A stretch of 64,000 nt of DNA from NCBI RefSeq assembly GCF_003063575.1, contig NZ_NESC01000001.1, positions 310,001 to 374,000 of the forward strand. The letters run 5' to 3'. Under the pieces are notes generated by a model. The model ran no database searches. It was not told where the DNA came from and saw only the letters and a program-made list of their open reading frames with translations. This document shows, in pieces, positions 47,776-56,773 of this stretch (position 1 is the stretch's first letter; every line of letters begins with the position of its first letter). The DNA comes from Limnohabitans sp. Jir72 (GTDB lineage: Bacteria; Pseudomonadota; Gammaproteobacteria; Burkholderiales; Burkholderiaceae_C). The position numbers and the translations under genes were made by a program.

Positions 47776-48897
47776 TCACTTCGCCTTGGGTTTGGCCGCT
47801 TTACCAACGGCTTGGCCTTGCGCGTCCAGCTCGGTCCAGAACTTCTCCAGCTTCAGGTCCTTGACGGCCTGCTGCACAAACTGCGGGGCAAACCATTCCT
47901 TGACCGCAAAGCCCTGCTTGATCAAGCCCAGCTTCAGGCCCTCGTCCACCACGCGCTGGTAGTCGGCCACCAGGTCTTCGTCGATCAGCGGCGAGAACCG
48001 TTCTTTGAGGTTTTCACCTTCAAACTCAGACCGGATGCCCAGCTCGGGGTTGCCGCTGTGCTCGACCGACAGCTTGATGAAGGCCTCGCGGTTGGACTCT
48101 TGCGACGCAAAGTGCGCTGCACGCACCAGCTGCTTGACCAGACGCGCCGTGACCTCGGGGTACTTGGCAATGAAGTCTTCGGTGGCCAGCACGCCCGCGT
48201 CGATCTTGAACGCGGGACCGCGCCCTTTGGTGCTGAGTGGAATGTTCACGCCCTTGTCTTTGAGCAAAAACAGGTCCGAGCCGCCAAAGGTGGCGTCGAT
48301 ATCTTTGGACACCACGGCGGTCTTGGAACTGGGCCAATCCAGATTGATGAGCTTGACGTCTTTTTCGGTCAGGCCTGCCGAAGCCAGCAGGTTGTCAAAA
48401 GGCCGCTGGTAGGCCGTCCCCTTGAGCACCGAAATCTTCTTGCCCTTGAGGTCGGCCACGGTTTTGATGTCCACGCCCGGCGCGGTGGCCAAGTAACTGT
48501 TGGAGCCTCTGCCCGAAGCAAAGATGTACTGGGTGGGCAAGCCGCGTGCACGGCCAATCACCGAAGCCAAATCACCCAAAAACACCACGTCCAGCTGCTT
48601 GGCCGCCAGCCCCTCGGCAATGGCGGGGCCTGCGCCGCGAAAGAAGTTCCATTCGATCTTGATGCCGTCTTTGGCGAACTCTTGTTCCAGCCACTTGTGC
48701 GACTGCACCACCGTGAGCGGCCCGGCGCTGGCCGAAGGCTTGCCCGCCGTGCCCAGGTCGGGCGAGCCGATGCGGATCACGGTGGGCGCATCGGCCGCGT
48801 GCGAGGCGGCAGACCACAAGAGCGCGGTGCTGGCCAAGGCGAACAAGGCCGAAGCCACCACGAGGCGGGGGATGCGGTGAGTCAAAGTTGTTTTCAT
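47776..48897 (-). CDS. Sulfonate/sulfate-ester ABC transporter substrate-binding protein (SsuA/AtsR-like), copy 1
   Basis: 373 residues with a signal peptide (about 1-35, ending AASHA). The SsuA-type fold shows VIRIGSPDLGTAGKPS, WNFFRGAGPAIAEGLAAKQL, KGKKISVLKGTAYQRPF and INLDWPSSKTAVVSKDIDAT. It starts the binding protein-sulfatase unit. No permease or ATPase is in this unit, so it probably uses the SsuB/C-type components encoded at 50.3-52.8 kb. A promoter nearly identical to that of copy 2 precedes it. The ligand is probably an organosulfate, because of the sulfatase. Confidence 0.9.
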   Translation of the reverse strand: MKTTLTHRIPRLVVASALFALASTALLWSAASHAADAPTVIRIGSPDLGTAGKPSASAGPLTVVQSHKWLEQEFAKDGIKIEWNFFRGAGPAIAEGLAAKQLDVVFLGDLASVIGRARGLPTQYIFASGRGSNSYLATAPGVDIKTVADLKGKKISVLKGTAYQRPFDNLLASAGLTEKDVKLINLDWPSSKTAVVSKDIDATFGGSDLFLLKDKGVNIPLSTKGRGPAFKIDAGVLATEDFIAKYPEVTARLVKQLVRAAHFASQESNREAFIKLSVEHSGNPELGIRSEFEGENLKERFSPLIDEDLVADYQRVVDEGLKLGLIKQGFAVKEWFAPQFVQQAVKDLKLEKFWTELDAQGQAVGKAAKPKAK

Positions 48898-48942
48898 GTT
48901 GTGCTTTCAATAAGTCAGGCGACACAAAGCGTGTCGATGCGC

Positions 48943-48991
48943 TGACTTTATGAAAACATCCATGTGATGAAAACGAATCAAAACAGATAAG
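48943..48991 (-). promoter_or_regulatory. Shared sulfur promoter, copy upstream of binding protein 1
   Basis: Contains TGACTTTAT (48943), then TGTGATGAAAAC (48963) and GAATCAAAACAGATAAG, with the same internal spacing as the region at 53934-53982. In the transcription direction this reads CTTATCTG...TTTTCATCACA...ATAAAGTCA: a conserved activator-site/-35/-10 block. CysB- or SsuR-type control is the likely explanation. Confidence 0.65.
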
Positions 48992-49140
48992 CAACTGCTC
49001 AGAAGTTTCAGGCATATGCTTAGATTCGACAGTGCCCGTTGCCCCATCAACAGTCAATGACTCTGCTAGACTGATTGTGATTGAAAATTGCTTTTAGCAC
49101 GACGCCAAGACCCCTCCAACACGCTGTGCAGGTCACCCCG

Positions 49141-50190
49141 ATGAGCAACAAAAAGACCCCTCTGTCCCTACCGTCCAAAGTGCTGGTGCGTTCCTCGGCA
49201 GCGGAGTACCTGACCTTTGTGGCCGCTGCTGGGCAAAGTGGTGTGGAAGCGATCTATGCCGACGAAAACGTGTGGCTGACGCACAAGATGATGGGCATGC
49301 TCTATGACGTGGAAACCCACACCATCAACTACCATCTGAAAAAAGTGTTTGCCGATAGCGAACTGATCGAAGATTCAGTTATTCGAAATTTTCGAATAAC
49401 TGCCGCTGACGGCAAAAACTACAACACTCAGCATTACAACCTGTCGGCCATCATCGCTGTCGGCTACAAGGTCAATTCAGACCGTGCCGTGCAATTCCGA
49501 AAATGGGCCACAGGCATCGTCGAGTCGTTCACCATCAAAGGCTTTGCGATGGACGATGAACGCCTGAAAAACGATGGCTCGGTGCTCACACAGCAGTATT
49601 TTGAAGAGCAGCTGCAACGCATCCGGAAGATCCGTCTATCGGAACGCAAGTTTTATCAAAAGATCACCGACATCTACGCCACGTCGATTGATTACGACAT
49701 CAGTGCGCAGGCCACCAAACGGTTTTTTTCTACGGTCCAAAACAAACTGCACTGGGCAATCCACGAGCAAACCGCAGCCGAAGTCATCGTCCAGCATGCC
49801 GATGCCCAAAAGGAAAACATGGGCCTGACCTCTTGGAAAGATGCGCCCAGCGGCAAGATCCAAAAGTTTGATGTGGTCGTCGCCAAAAACTACCTGACCG
49901 AAACTGAAATGGCGCAGCTGTAACGTCTAGTGTCAGCCTACCTGGATGTGGCCGAAGATATGGCATTGCGCAAAATCCCCATGACCATGCAAGATTGGGA
50001 AACGCGCCTGAACCGCTTCATCGAAGCCACCGACCGAAATGTCTTGCAAGATGCAGGCAAAGTCACCGCCGAAATTGCCAAGGCCCACGCTGAATCTGAG
50101 TTTGAAAAATACCGCATCGTTCAAGACCACTTGTTTGAAAGCGACTTTGACCGCTTGATCCAACAAATCGGGGTAGACAAGAAACGGTAG
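49141..50190 (+). pseudogene. rhuM-type virulence-protein gene broken by an in-frame stop
   Basis: One continuous reading frame of 350 codons interrupted only by TAA at 49921-49923. The first part (260 residues from MSNKKTPLSLPSK) has the RhuM pattern ENVWLTHKMMGMLYDVETHT, TINYHLKKVF, YNLSAIIAVGYKVNSDRAVQ and FRKWATGIVESFTIKGF. The second part continues without loss (RLVSAYLDVAEDMALRKIPM to IGVDKKR) in the same frame. A single GAA/CAA-to-TAA change would explain the break. RhuM proteins have a phage-antirepressor-like DNA-binding N-terminus and are often found near restriction systems or in islands. It lies in the sulfonate cluster, divergent from binding protein 1. Confidence 0.85.
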
Positions 50191-50191
50191 A

Positions 50192-50258
50192 GGTCGCTCC
50201 TGCGGGCGAATGTCGGCTGTGCCCTGCGGGTCATCGCCCACAGGGTTGGCTCCTACAA
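50192..50258. repeat. REP-like element, copy 3 (degenerate)
   Basis: CGCTCCTGCGGGCGAATG on the left and TCATCGCCCACAGGGTTGGC with TCCTACAAG on the right. The arms are imperfect but recognisably of the same family. It lies between the broken rhuM gene and the ssuB-type gene. Confidence 0.65.
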
Positions 50259-50266
50259 GAGTCAGG

Positions 50267-51103
50267 TCAAACGGCAAACTGCCAAGCGTCGATGGCAGCT
50301 TTGGCGAGCAGTGGCTCGCGCAGCGGCGGCTCGGCCAGGTCGGCGGGGGAATGCTCTGCAAACTCGGCCAGCACCCGGTCTTTGACCTGCGCAAAGGCGT
50401 AGCTGGCGCGGTCGCGAGGGTGCGGCAGGTCCACAGGAATGGTGCGGCGGATGCGCCCCGGGCGCGGCTCCATCACCACCACACGGTCGCCCAGGTACAC
50501 GGCTTCTTCCACGTCGTGCGTCACCAAAATCATGGTGATGCCCTCGCTCTGCCAAATGCGCTTGAGCTCTTGCTGCAGGTGGGCGCGTGTCATCGCGTCC
50601 AGTGCGCCAAAGGGCTCGTCGAGCAGCAATATTTCGGGCCGGTTGACCAGCGCACGGGCAATCGCCACGCGCTGCGACATGCCGCCCGATAGCTGGTAGG
50701 GGTAAGCCTTTTCAAAGCCCAGCAGGCCCACCAGCGCGATGTGCTCGCGCACGGCGATGCGACGCTGGCCCTCGGTCTGGTTCGAGTTGAGCAGGCCCAG
50801 ACCAATGTTTTCTTCCACGGTGAGCCAAGGGAACAGGCGATGCTCCTGAAACACAATGCCGCGCTGCAAGCTCGTGCCCTTGACGCGCTGGCCGTCCAAC
50901 GCGATCTCGCCGTCATAGCCCTCTTCGAGCCCGATGATCAGGCGCAGCAGCGTGCTCTTGCCACAGCCGCTGCTGCCGACAATGCTCACAAACTCGCCCG
51001 GCGCAATACTCAGGTTGATGTCCTGCAACACAGGCAAGGTGTCACCCTTGACCTCGTAGTTTTTGTAAAGGCCCGTGATGGCCAATGTTCCGGCGTGTGC
51101 CAT
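50267..51103 (-). CDS. Sulfonate/taurine-type ABC transporter ATP-binding protein (SsuB/TauB-like)
   Basis: 278 residues. Walker A GSSGCGKSTLLR, Q-loop GIVFQEHRLFPW, signature LSGGMSQRVAIARAL and Walker [15 protein letters not shown] are all intact. The ATG at 51103 (MAHAGTLAITGLYK) is chosen because the fold begins there, 11 bases after the permease stop. It powers the two permeases upstream. The C-terminal tail past residue 230 is longer than in E. coli SsuB. Confidence 0.92.
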   Translation of the reverse strand: MAHAGTLAITGLYKNYEVKGDTLPVLQDINLSIAPGEFVSIVGSSGCGKSTLLRLIIGLEEGYDGEIALDGQRVKGTSLQRGIVFQEHRLFPWLTVEENIGLGLLNSNQTEGQRRIAVREHIALVGLLGFEKAYPYQLSGGMSQRVAIARALVNRPEILLLDEPFGALDAMTRAHLQQELKRIWQSEGITMILVTHDVEEAVYLGDRVVVMEPRPGRIRRTIPVDLPHPRDRASYAFAQVKDRVLAEFAEHSPADLAEPPLREPLLAKAAIDAWQFAV

Positions 51104-51114
51104 AGGGAAGTCTT

Positions 51115-51897
51115 TCAATACTGGGCAATGGTGTTTTGACGCCATGCCAACAAACGTTTTTCAATCAATGACAGCGCGAGGTTGAGCACATAGCCCACCG
51201 CACCGATCACCAGCACGCCGAACAGCACCAGGTCCATCCAGAAGTGCTCGCGGCCGTCGATCAGGGTGTTGCCAATGCCTTGGCCCGAGACCAGCAGGTA
51301 CTCGGCCCCGAGCGTGGCCAGCCAGGTGTAGATGAGTGACAGGTGAATGCCCGTGAAGATGGACGGCGCTGCCGCAGGCAAGACCACCCGCCGCCACAAC
51401 TGCAGCGGCGAGAAGGCGAACACCCGGGCCACCTCGATCAACTCGCGCGGCACGCTGCGAAACCCCTCAAAGGTGTTGAGTACCACCGGAAAGAACGCTG
51501 CCATGGCGATGAAGGCGATCTTGGCGCTGTCGCCCAGGCCAAACCACACCGACAAAAGCGGAATCCACGCGAACAGCGAAATCTGTTTGAGCGTGTGAAA
51601 GCTCGGGCCCAGCAGCTTTTCAAACCAGCGCGACGCGCCCAGCAACGAGCCAAACAACAGCCCCGCCAGCGTGCCGATCACAAAGCCCTGCGCATCGCGC
51701 CACAGGCTGGCCGACAGCGCCGCCCACAACTCGCCACTGGCCACTTGCGCCACAGCGCGGTCCCACACGGCCACGGGCGACACCAAAATCGGCGAGGTGG
51801 ACCACTTCAGCTCCACCGCCAGCCACCACAGCAGCAGCAAAGCGGCTGGCAACACAAAGCCACGCAGGCTTTTCAAATTCAAGTTCAAATGAAACAT
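51115..51897 (-). CDS. Sulfonate-type ABC transporter permease 2 (SsuC-like)
   Basis: 260 residues from MFHLNLNLKSLRGF, six membrane segments. The EAA loop is VARVFAFSPLQLWRRVVLPA, and GAEYLLVSGQGIGNTLIDGR is the typical SsuC/TauC segment. It starts 11 bases after the permease 1 stop. With two different SsuC-like permeases, the channel is probably a heterodimer. The longer upstream reading lies inside permease 1. Confidence 0.92.
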   Translation of the reverse strand: MFHLNLNLKSLRGFVLPAALLLLWWLAVELKWSTSPILVSPVAVWDRAVAQVASGELWAALSASLWRDAQGFVIGTLAGLLFGSLLGASRWFEKLLGPSFHTLKQISLFAWIPLLSVWFGLGDSAKIAFIAMAAFFPVVLNTFEGFRSVPRELIEVARVFAFSPLQLWRRVVLPAAAPSIFTGIHLSLIYTWLATLGAEYLLVSGQGIGNTLIDGREHFWMDLVLFGVLVIGAVGYVLNLALSLIEKRLLAWRQNTIAQY

Positions 51898-51908
51898 GCC
51901 CTGTCCTC

Positions 51909-52817
51909 TCACAAACCCGGGTTGCGCCAGCGCAGCAAATGCGACTCGGCCGCGCCCAACACCTTGTCGATCAGGTAACCCAGCACGCCCACCACCACCA
52001 CGGCGGCCAGCACGATGTCGAGCTGGAACAGCTGGCGGCCATAGACGATCATGAAACCGATGCCCTCGGACGAGGCCAGCAACTCCACCACCACCAGGGC
52101 CAGCCAGGCGTGGGTGAAGCCGTAGCGCAGCCCGTTCCAGATCTGCGCCGTGGCGGCCGGGAACACCACTTTGGTCAGCAACTGCCAGCGCGTGAAGCGA
52201 AACACCTTGGCCACCTCGACATACGCGTTGGCTACGCCCTGAATGCCCTGGCAAGTGTTGACCGCCACCGGCACCAGCGCCGCCTTGGCGATGAGTAAAA
52301 ACTTGAGCGCCTCGTCAATGCCCACCAGCAGCATGAGCAGCGGCAGCCAGCCGATGACCGGCACCTGGCTGATGGCCTTGAACAGCGGAAACACATAGGC
52401 GTTGAAGCTGCGCGACAAACCCAGGGCCACGCCGAGCGCCAGACCGACCGACGCGCCGATGCCAAAGCCATACAGCACCCGCACCGCGCTGATCTGCAGG
52501 TTGTCCAGCAACTCGCCCGAGCGGGTCAGGTCCACCAGCGTGGCCCACACCTGCTGCGGGCTGGGCAACACCTGCAAGGCGATCCACTCGTGGTGGCTGG
52601 ACAAAGCCCACAAGCCCAGCAAGAGCAAAGGCACCACCCAAGCCAGCAACCAGTCCACAGCCCAGGCACGCAGCCCTTGCAGCCAGACCCGGCTGCGCGC
52701 AGGCGCTAACGGGCGGGCGATTTTATGCTGGGGCGTCACGGGCAATGACGAGGTGATGGCAGAGGACAAAGCCGAAGGCACAGTGGCCGACAACACCAAA
52801 TTCAGAACAGCAGGCAT
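51909..52817 (-). CDS. Sulfonate-type ABC transporter permease 1 (SsuC-like)
   Basis: 302 residues from the ATG at 52817 (a GTG at 52829, directly after the binding-protein stop, would add four). An N-terminal low-complexity tail of about 55 residues precedes six membrane segments. The EAA loop is VAKVFRFTRWQLLTKVVFPA, and LLASSEGIGFMIVYGRQLFQ follows. It pairs with permease 2 in one operon: binding protein 2, permease 1, permease 2, ATPase. Confidence 0.9.
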   Translation of the reverse strand: MPAVLNLVLSATVPSALSSAITSSLPVTPQHKIARPLAPARSRVWLQGLRAWAVDWLLAWVVPLLLLGLWALSSHHEWIALQVLPSPQQVWATLVDLTRSGELLDNLQISAVRVLYGFGIGASVGLALGVALGLSRSFNAYVFPLFKAISQVPVIGWLPLLMLLVGIDEALKFLLIAKAALVPVAVNTCQGIQGVANAYVEVAKVFRFTRWQLLTKVVFPAATAQIWNGLRYGFTHAWLALVVVELLASSEGIGFMIVYGRQLFQLDIVLAAVVVVGVLGYLIDKVLGAAESHLLRWRNPGL

Positions 52818-52829
52818 CCGACACCCCAC

Positions 52830-53909
52830 TCAGCGGCCGACCTGCTGGCCGTTGGCCGCGTAGGCAGGCCAGTAGTTTTCGAGCTTGAGTTCCTTGAGCG
52901 CGGCGTTCAGGTAGCTGCGGTCAAACCAGCTGTCGATCTCGGGCTTGCCTCGGGTCAGCTTGAGGTCAAACGACTCGTTGGCCGCGTCCTTGTAACGCGC
53001 CACCAAGAAAGGATCGAGCAACGGCGAGAGGCGCACGCGCAGCGGCTGGCCAATGAAGTCTTCGCGCCAGATCTTGTCGGGGTACTCGGCCTTGCCCCAA
53101 GCGTCAAACAGCTCGGCACGGCGGTTTTCGTCAGAGTATTTGTGGGCGTATTTCACAATCACCTTGACCACGCGCTCCACCGCTTTGGGGTGCTTGGCGG
53201 CAAACTCGTCGGTCACCAGCAAGGCGGTCTGGCGGGTGTATTTGAAGTTGTCCTCGTGCGCCGACCAGATGATCTTGGCCAGCCCCTTGTCACGCAGGTT
53301 GAAGAGGCCGACGTAGTCAAAACTCGCGTCAATGTCCTTGGACACCAGCGCCGCCGCAGAGGCCGCTGGGTCGAGGTTGATCAGCTTGACGTCTTTTTCT
53401 TTCAGGCCGTGGTCGGCCAGCGCACGCACAGCGGCCAGGTGCAGGTTGGTGCCCTTGAACACGGCCACCTTTTTGCCACGCAGGTCTTCGATGCGGCGGA
53501 TGTTCGACTCGGGTGCCACGCCCAGGTACAAACCATTGCGCACACCACTGCCCAAAATGATCTTGGTCTTGACCCCGGCAGCGCGGTGCACGATGGAAGG
53601 CAAGTCGCCCTGCCAAGCCAAGTCCAGCTGCTTGTTGACCAGCGCCTCGTTCACAGCGGGGCCAGCGCCCTTGAAGAAAATCCACTCGACCTTGGTGCCG
53701 TCCTTGCGGAACTCGTCTTCAATCGCCTTGTCGGCATAGGCCAGCGCAGTGCTGGTGCCGCCATGCCGAATCGGGTTGCCCACGCCCACGGTGGCCACAC
53801 CAATGCGGATCACGGCAGGTGCCTCTGTTTTGATGTCTTGCGCCTGCGCCAGTGCTCCCCCCAACAGGCCCCAAGCCAAAGCCCAATGGGCAATTCGTCT
53901 GTTCATCAC
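52830..53909 (-). CDS. Sulfonate-type ABC transporter substrate-binding protein (SsuA-like), copy 2
   Basis: 359 residues with a signal peptide (about 1-23, ending GGALAQA). It shares the pattern of copy 1 (VIRIGVATVGVGNPIRHGGT, WIFFKGAGPAVNEALVNKQL, INLDPAASAAALVSKDIDAS) and a similar C-terminal helix. It heads the transporter operon. Ligands of the family include alkanesulfonates and taurine. With TauD and an SsuE-like reductase nearby, sulfonates are likely. Confidence 0.92.
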   Translation of the reverse strand: MMNRRIAHWALAWGLLGGALAQAQDIKTEAPAVIRIGVATVGVGNPIRHGGTSTALAYADKAIEDEFRKDGTKVEWIFFKGAGPAVNEALVNKQLDLAWQGDLPSIVHRAAGVKTKIILGSGVRNGLYLGVAPESNIRRIEDLRGKKVAVFKGTNLHLAAVRALADHGLKEKDVKLINLDPAASAAALVSKDIDASFDYVGLFNLRDKGLAKIIWSAHEDNFKYTRQTALLVTDEFAAKHPKAVERVVKVIVKYAHKYSDENRRAELFDAWGKAEYPDKIWREDFIGQPLRVRLSPLLDPFLVARYKDAANESFDLKLTRGKPEIDSWFDRSYLNAALKELKLENYWPAYAANGQQVGR

Positions 53910-53933
53910 TCACTCCTTGTTTGTGCAATGGAG

Positions 53934-53995
53934 TGACTTTATTCACGCGACCTTGTGATGAAAACGAATCAAATCAGATAAGAAATGGCTTAGAT
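53934..53995 (-). promoter_or_regulatory. Shared sulfur promoter, copy upstream of binding protein 2
   Basis: TGACTTTAT at 53934, TGTGATGAAAAC at 53954 and GAATCAAATCAGATAAG behind it. Over 29 bases it differs from the copy at 48963 at a single position, with the same 20-base step from the TGACTTTAT block. It lies 25-86 bases upstream of the start codon. Confidence 0.65.
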
Positions 53996-54308
53996 GAGTT
54001 GGGAATATAGATAGATGGTGGCGGGCTGCGATTCAGACTTCTGGACTCAAAGAAGTGCAGCCAATCCAGTATTGCAGCGAATGCCGTCCTTCGCGTACTG
54101 AACTCACCATCCATAATTTACCGTTCAGCATTTGAACTGAGCGGCAAGCGTCGCTAACCGCCACTGGCATATTGCTTTACCAGCAACTCTGCCAGCTTCT
54201 AGGGGCAATCGTGCAGCGAAGGCTGCAGAATGATTAGGAATGGTTCCCACTCCCGCGCATCAGTGGCGATCTCTCGGCCATACCTGGCGTTGTCTGTAGG
54301 TATCGTCG
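53996..54308. other. Non-coding junction between sulfonate operon and ABC-3C system
   Basis: No gene, repeat or terminator recognised. The base pattern (less GC-skewed by codon position) differs from the flanking genes and may mark the edge of acquired DNA. Confidence 0.4.
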
Positions 54309-56288
54309 CTACTGCTGCCAGCTGGGCCAGTCGTGCGGCACCAGCGCTGGCGGACTCATCCAAGGTTCCTCCACGAGCGCATCTTGGAACCACTCGTCCG
54401 CGAAGTTCGCATGTTCTGTGACGATGATTTGGAATCCAGGTACCACCTTCTTCGTGTAGTTGAGAAGAATCTCGAACAAGCGCCTTGCGGCAACCAAGTC
54501 CGCGTCTTTTGTTTGCTGCACACGCTGGATGTCGCCGGCAGCCGCCTCATAGGCAATCTGCGTGGGGAAGTACACCTGTGTTGGCTGGTCGAGCATCAAG
54601 AAGCGAGGGATCGGGACACCGTTCTTGGACGCGTAGTGATGCATCGCCAGCAGGGCGGACATGTGATATGCGAGCCAGTTGGCACCACCCCCCGTCCGCT
54701 TCATGGGCACCGGATTGCCGGGCCTCTGAACCACAACCGTGAGATCGCGCATGTCCACCCAGAACGGAAACTCCCAGAAAAACGGCTTGAACTCGCCAAT
54801 GAGCGAAGTCATAGTTGAGGAGATATTCGTCAAAACCGAGTGCATCCGCGCTTCAGCATCGTCCTCCGCGCCGGCGTCCAGAATGAGCTCATCAAGTTTG
54901 GCCTGGAGTCGCTGGACCTTGAGCTTCAAGGTGTTGATGGCGTCGCTAGGCTTTAGGCTTTCAAGGTAGAAGCTCACACGGCCCTGCACCCTGGACGCCT
55001 GAGCATTAGCATCCGCCAACGCCACGGCCTTCTCTTCAATCAGCACTGCGGCGTTGATGCTCTGCTCTAGCTGGCGAATTTCAGCTGCCAGGCTGCTGGA
55101 CTTCTCGGTCAAGGTCGCAAGTCGCTGATCCAGCCGCGGACGGGCGCCACCGACGGACTGAAGTTCTTCGCTGAGGCTGGAGAGTTCACCCAAAAGCGCC
55201 TGAGCAATGCCGTCCATGCGGGCGTCCTCCTCCCTGAGGAACGGCCACTGCCAAGCGCCATCTGCGCTGCGGGGCAGGGCGTTGATGGATTCCAACCTTG
55301 CCCGCTGCTCGTGAATCTCACTCTCGAACTCTGAGGCCCCTTTCACATACCGCTGGGTGGCGGCAATCTCGCCCTGCACGTCGTTGCGCTGCATGCGCAA
55401 GCTGAGCCGACGCGCCTGCAACTTGGCCATCTCGCTGTTAGCCATCAAAGGAGTGGATCCAGGTCTCCAGCTCAGTACCTGACGCAGGGATGCAACCAGA
55501 TCACTGGCCGGCCCAGTGCTCTCAGGCATATCCGATGCCGATGCGCTGCCGAATTGGATGCCGACGGCTCGCGCTTCGGCAAGCAGCCCAACACCCTTGG
55601 TGTCCAGCGCTTCCTCTGCCTCCTCGGCGGAACGCAGCTCCTTAGTGGCAATCTTCAACTCACGCTGCGTGGCTCGACGGTTGGCCTCCGTCTCCATGTC
55701 AGCAAGCTGCGAAATCCCGAACAGCACAGCGAAGGTGTCGCGGATAGCCTGAGGGAGGTGTTCTTCGCTCTGCCTGTAAAACAGAAGATCCTTGCTGGCG
55801 ACCAGTCCCTGCTTCTGGAACAGGTAGTAGGTGGTGTGCTTGACGTTCACTGAGTAGCTGACGCGGCTGCTGCGCTCCGGCACCGCAGTCTTTGTCTCAG
55901 GGATACCGAGCATCGAAGACAGTACCTGCTGAACAAGTTCATCGCCGCCGTTGTGAGCGAGATCCTCGAAGTCAGGAGTCTTGATTTTCGCACCGCGCAG
56001 CAGCATCGCGAGAGAGCACTGGACACGCCCGGGCCTCGGATTCGGCTTGGCCACAAACACCTGCTGGCCAGGAAACTGGAAGGTGACAGCAAACCAGGAC
56101 ACCTTCTCGCGAATGAAGCCCTCTGCAATCTTGCAGTCGGCCTCGCCCATGCAGTACTCGACGATGTCGGAGAGTGACGATTTTCCAGTGGACGCCAGGC
56201 CCGTGATGATATTCAGCCCTTCGGTTTCAAAAGGCTGATCCCGCCGGCGACCGTCATGGCTGTAGATATGGATAGAGGCAATTTTCAT
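54309..56288 (-). CDS. ABC-3C system ATPase, DUF3732 SMC-like protein
   Basis: 659 residues. The P-loop is GLASTGKSSL (30-39) after an N-terminal strand MKIASIHIYSHDGRRRDQPF. Two long coiled-coil stretches fill about 195-470 (for example REEDARMDGIAQALLGELSS). The C-terminal lobe has TGGGANWLAYHMSALLAMHH as the signature-like region and FLMLDQPTQVYFP near 565 as the Walker B segment (LDQP instead of LDEP). This is the DUF3732 type of SMC/RecN-like ABC ATPase, known from comparative genomics as the motor of three-component (ABC-3C) conflict systems. Its ATG overlaps the middle-component stop (ATGA). It is likely to sense or hold DNA and license the effector; this is inference. Confidence 0.85.
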   Translation of the reverse strand: MKIASIHIYSHDGRRRDQPFETEGLNIITGLASTGKSSLSDIVEYCMGEADCKIAEGFIREKVSWFAVTFQFPGQQVFVAKPNPRPGRVQCSLAMLLRGAKIKTPDFEDLAHNGGDELVQQVLSSMLGIPETKTAVPERSSRVSYSVNVKHTTYYLFQKQGLVASKDLLFYRQSEEHLPQAIRDTFAVLFGISQLADMETEANRRATQRELKIATKELRSAEEAEEALDTKGVGLLAEARAVGIQFGSASASDMPESTGPASDLVASLRQVLSWRPGSTPLMANSEMAKLQARRLSLRMQRNDVQGEIAATQRYVKGASEFESEIHEQRARLESINALPRSADGAWQWPFLREEDARMDGIAQALLGELSSLSEELQSVGGARPRLDQRLATLTEKSSSLAAEIRQLEQSINAAVLIEEKAVALADANAQASRVQGRVSFYLESLKPSDAINTLKLKVQRLQAKLDELILDAGAEDDAEARMHSVLTNISSTMTSLIGEFKPFFWEFPFWVDMRDLTVVVQRPGNPVPMKRTGGGANWLAYHMSALLAMHHYASKNGVPIPRFLMLDQPTQVYFPTQIAYEAAAGDIQRVQQTKDADLVAARRLFEILLNYTKKVVPGFQIIVTEHANFADEWFQDALVEEPWMSPPALVPHDWPSWQQ

Positions 56289-56773
56289 GGGCGGATAGAC
56301 AGGCTTGTGTAGATCGTCACGCGGTCATTGATTCGTGCGAAGTCACGGCCGACGACCGTGGCTGCCACGCGGCATGCTTCTGCATCTGCTGTAGGCAGCG
56401 ATTTAGGAGACACCTTGCGAGGCAGCAAACTGATGCATCCGTCGTCGGTGACCTCGATACAGCCTTTGCTCGACAGCAGGGCGAACGCCTCAAGGGCGTA
56501 CTGCACGAGAGCTTTGGCACGGGGCGCGAAGTGAATCAACAGCTCGGGACGCAGGGCGATGACCCTCAGGACGGAGATTGACTTGTTGTCGAGGATCTCA
56601 TCCCGGGTCGTTGGGTGCAGGCAAAGCGGTAGCACCAGCAGCGCGAGTGAGTAAGGCATCGGCTTGCCCGCAGTGCGTTCGTGCGCACGGATGGCTGCGG
56701 CGATGACGAGCGCGCAGAACGCGGGATTGAAGAGGTTGCGCTCCTCGAACGGTCGTTCTCTCCAGTCAATCAT
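56285..56773 (-). CDS. ABC-3C system middle component
   Basis: 162 residues beginning MIDWRERPFEERNLFNPAFC. The pattern RPFEERNLFNPAFCALVIAA, then SLALLVLPLCLHPTTRDEI, matches the small all-helical or winged-helix 'middle component' family that always sits between the effector and the ATPase in ABC-3C systems. It probably links the two. Both ends overlap by ATGA (effector stop with its start, its stop with the ATPase start), so all three proteins are made from one coupled message. Confidence 0.8.
   Translation of the reverse strand: MIDWRERPFEERNLFNPAFCALVIAAAIRAHERTAGKPMPYSLALLVLPLCLHPTTRDEILDNKSISVLRVIALRPELLIHFAPRAKALVQYALEAFALLSSKGCIEVTDDGCISLLPRKVSPKSLPTADAEACRVAATVVGRDFARINDRVTIYTSLSIRP

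Noticed and set aside
49081..50192. Broken rhuM, KilA-N and ABC-3C as one prophage
   Set aside because: No integrase, structural, lysis or packaging genes lie in the region, and intact sulfonate-transport genes separate the pieces.
53996..54308. Possible IS remnant or attachment site beside ABC-3C
   Set aside because: No transposase fragment, terminal inverted repeat or direct repeat pair could be identified by eye.
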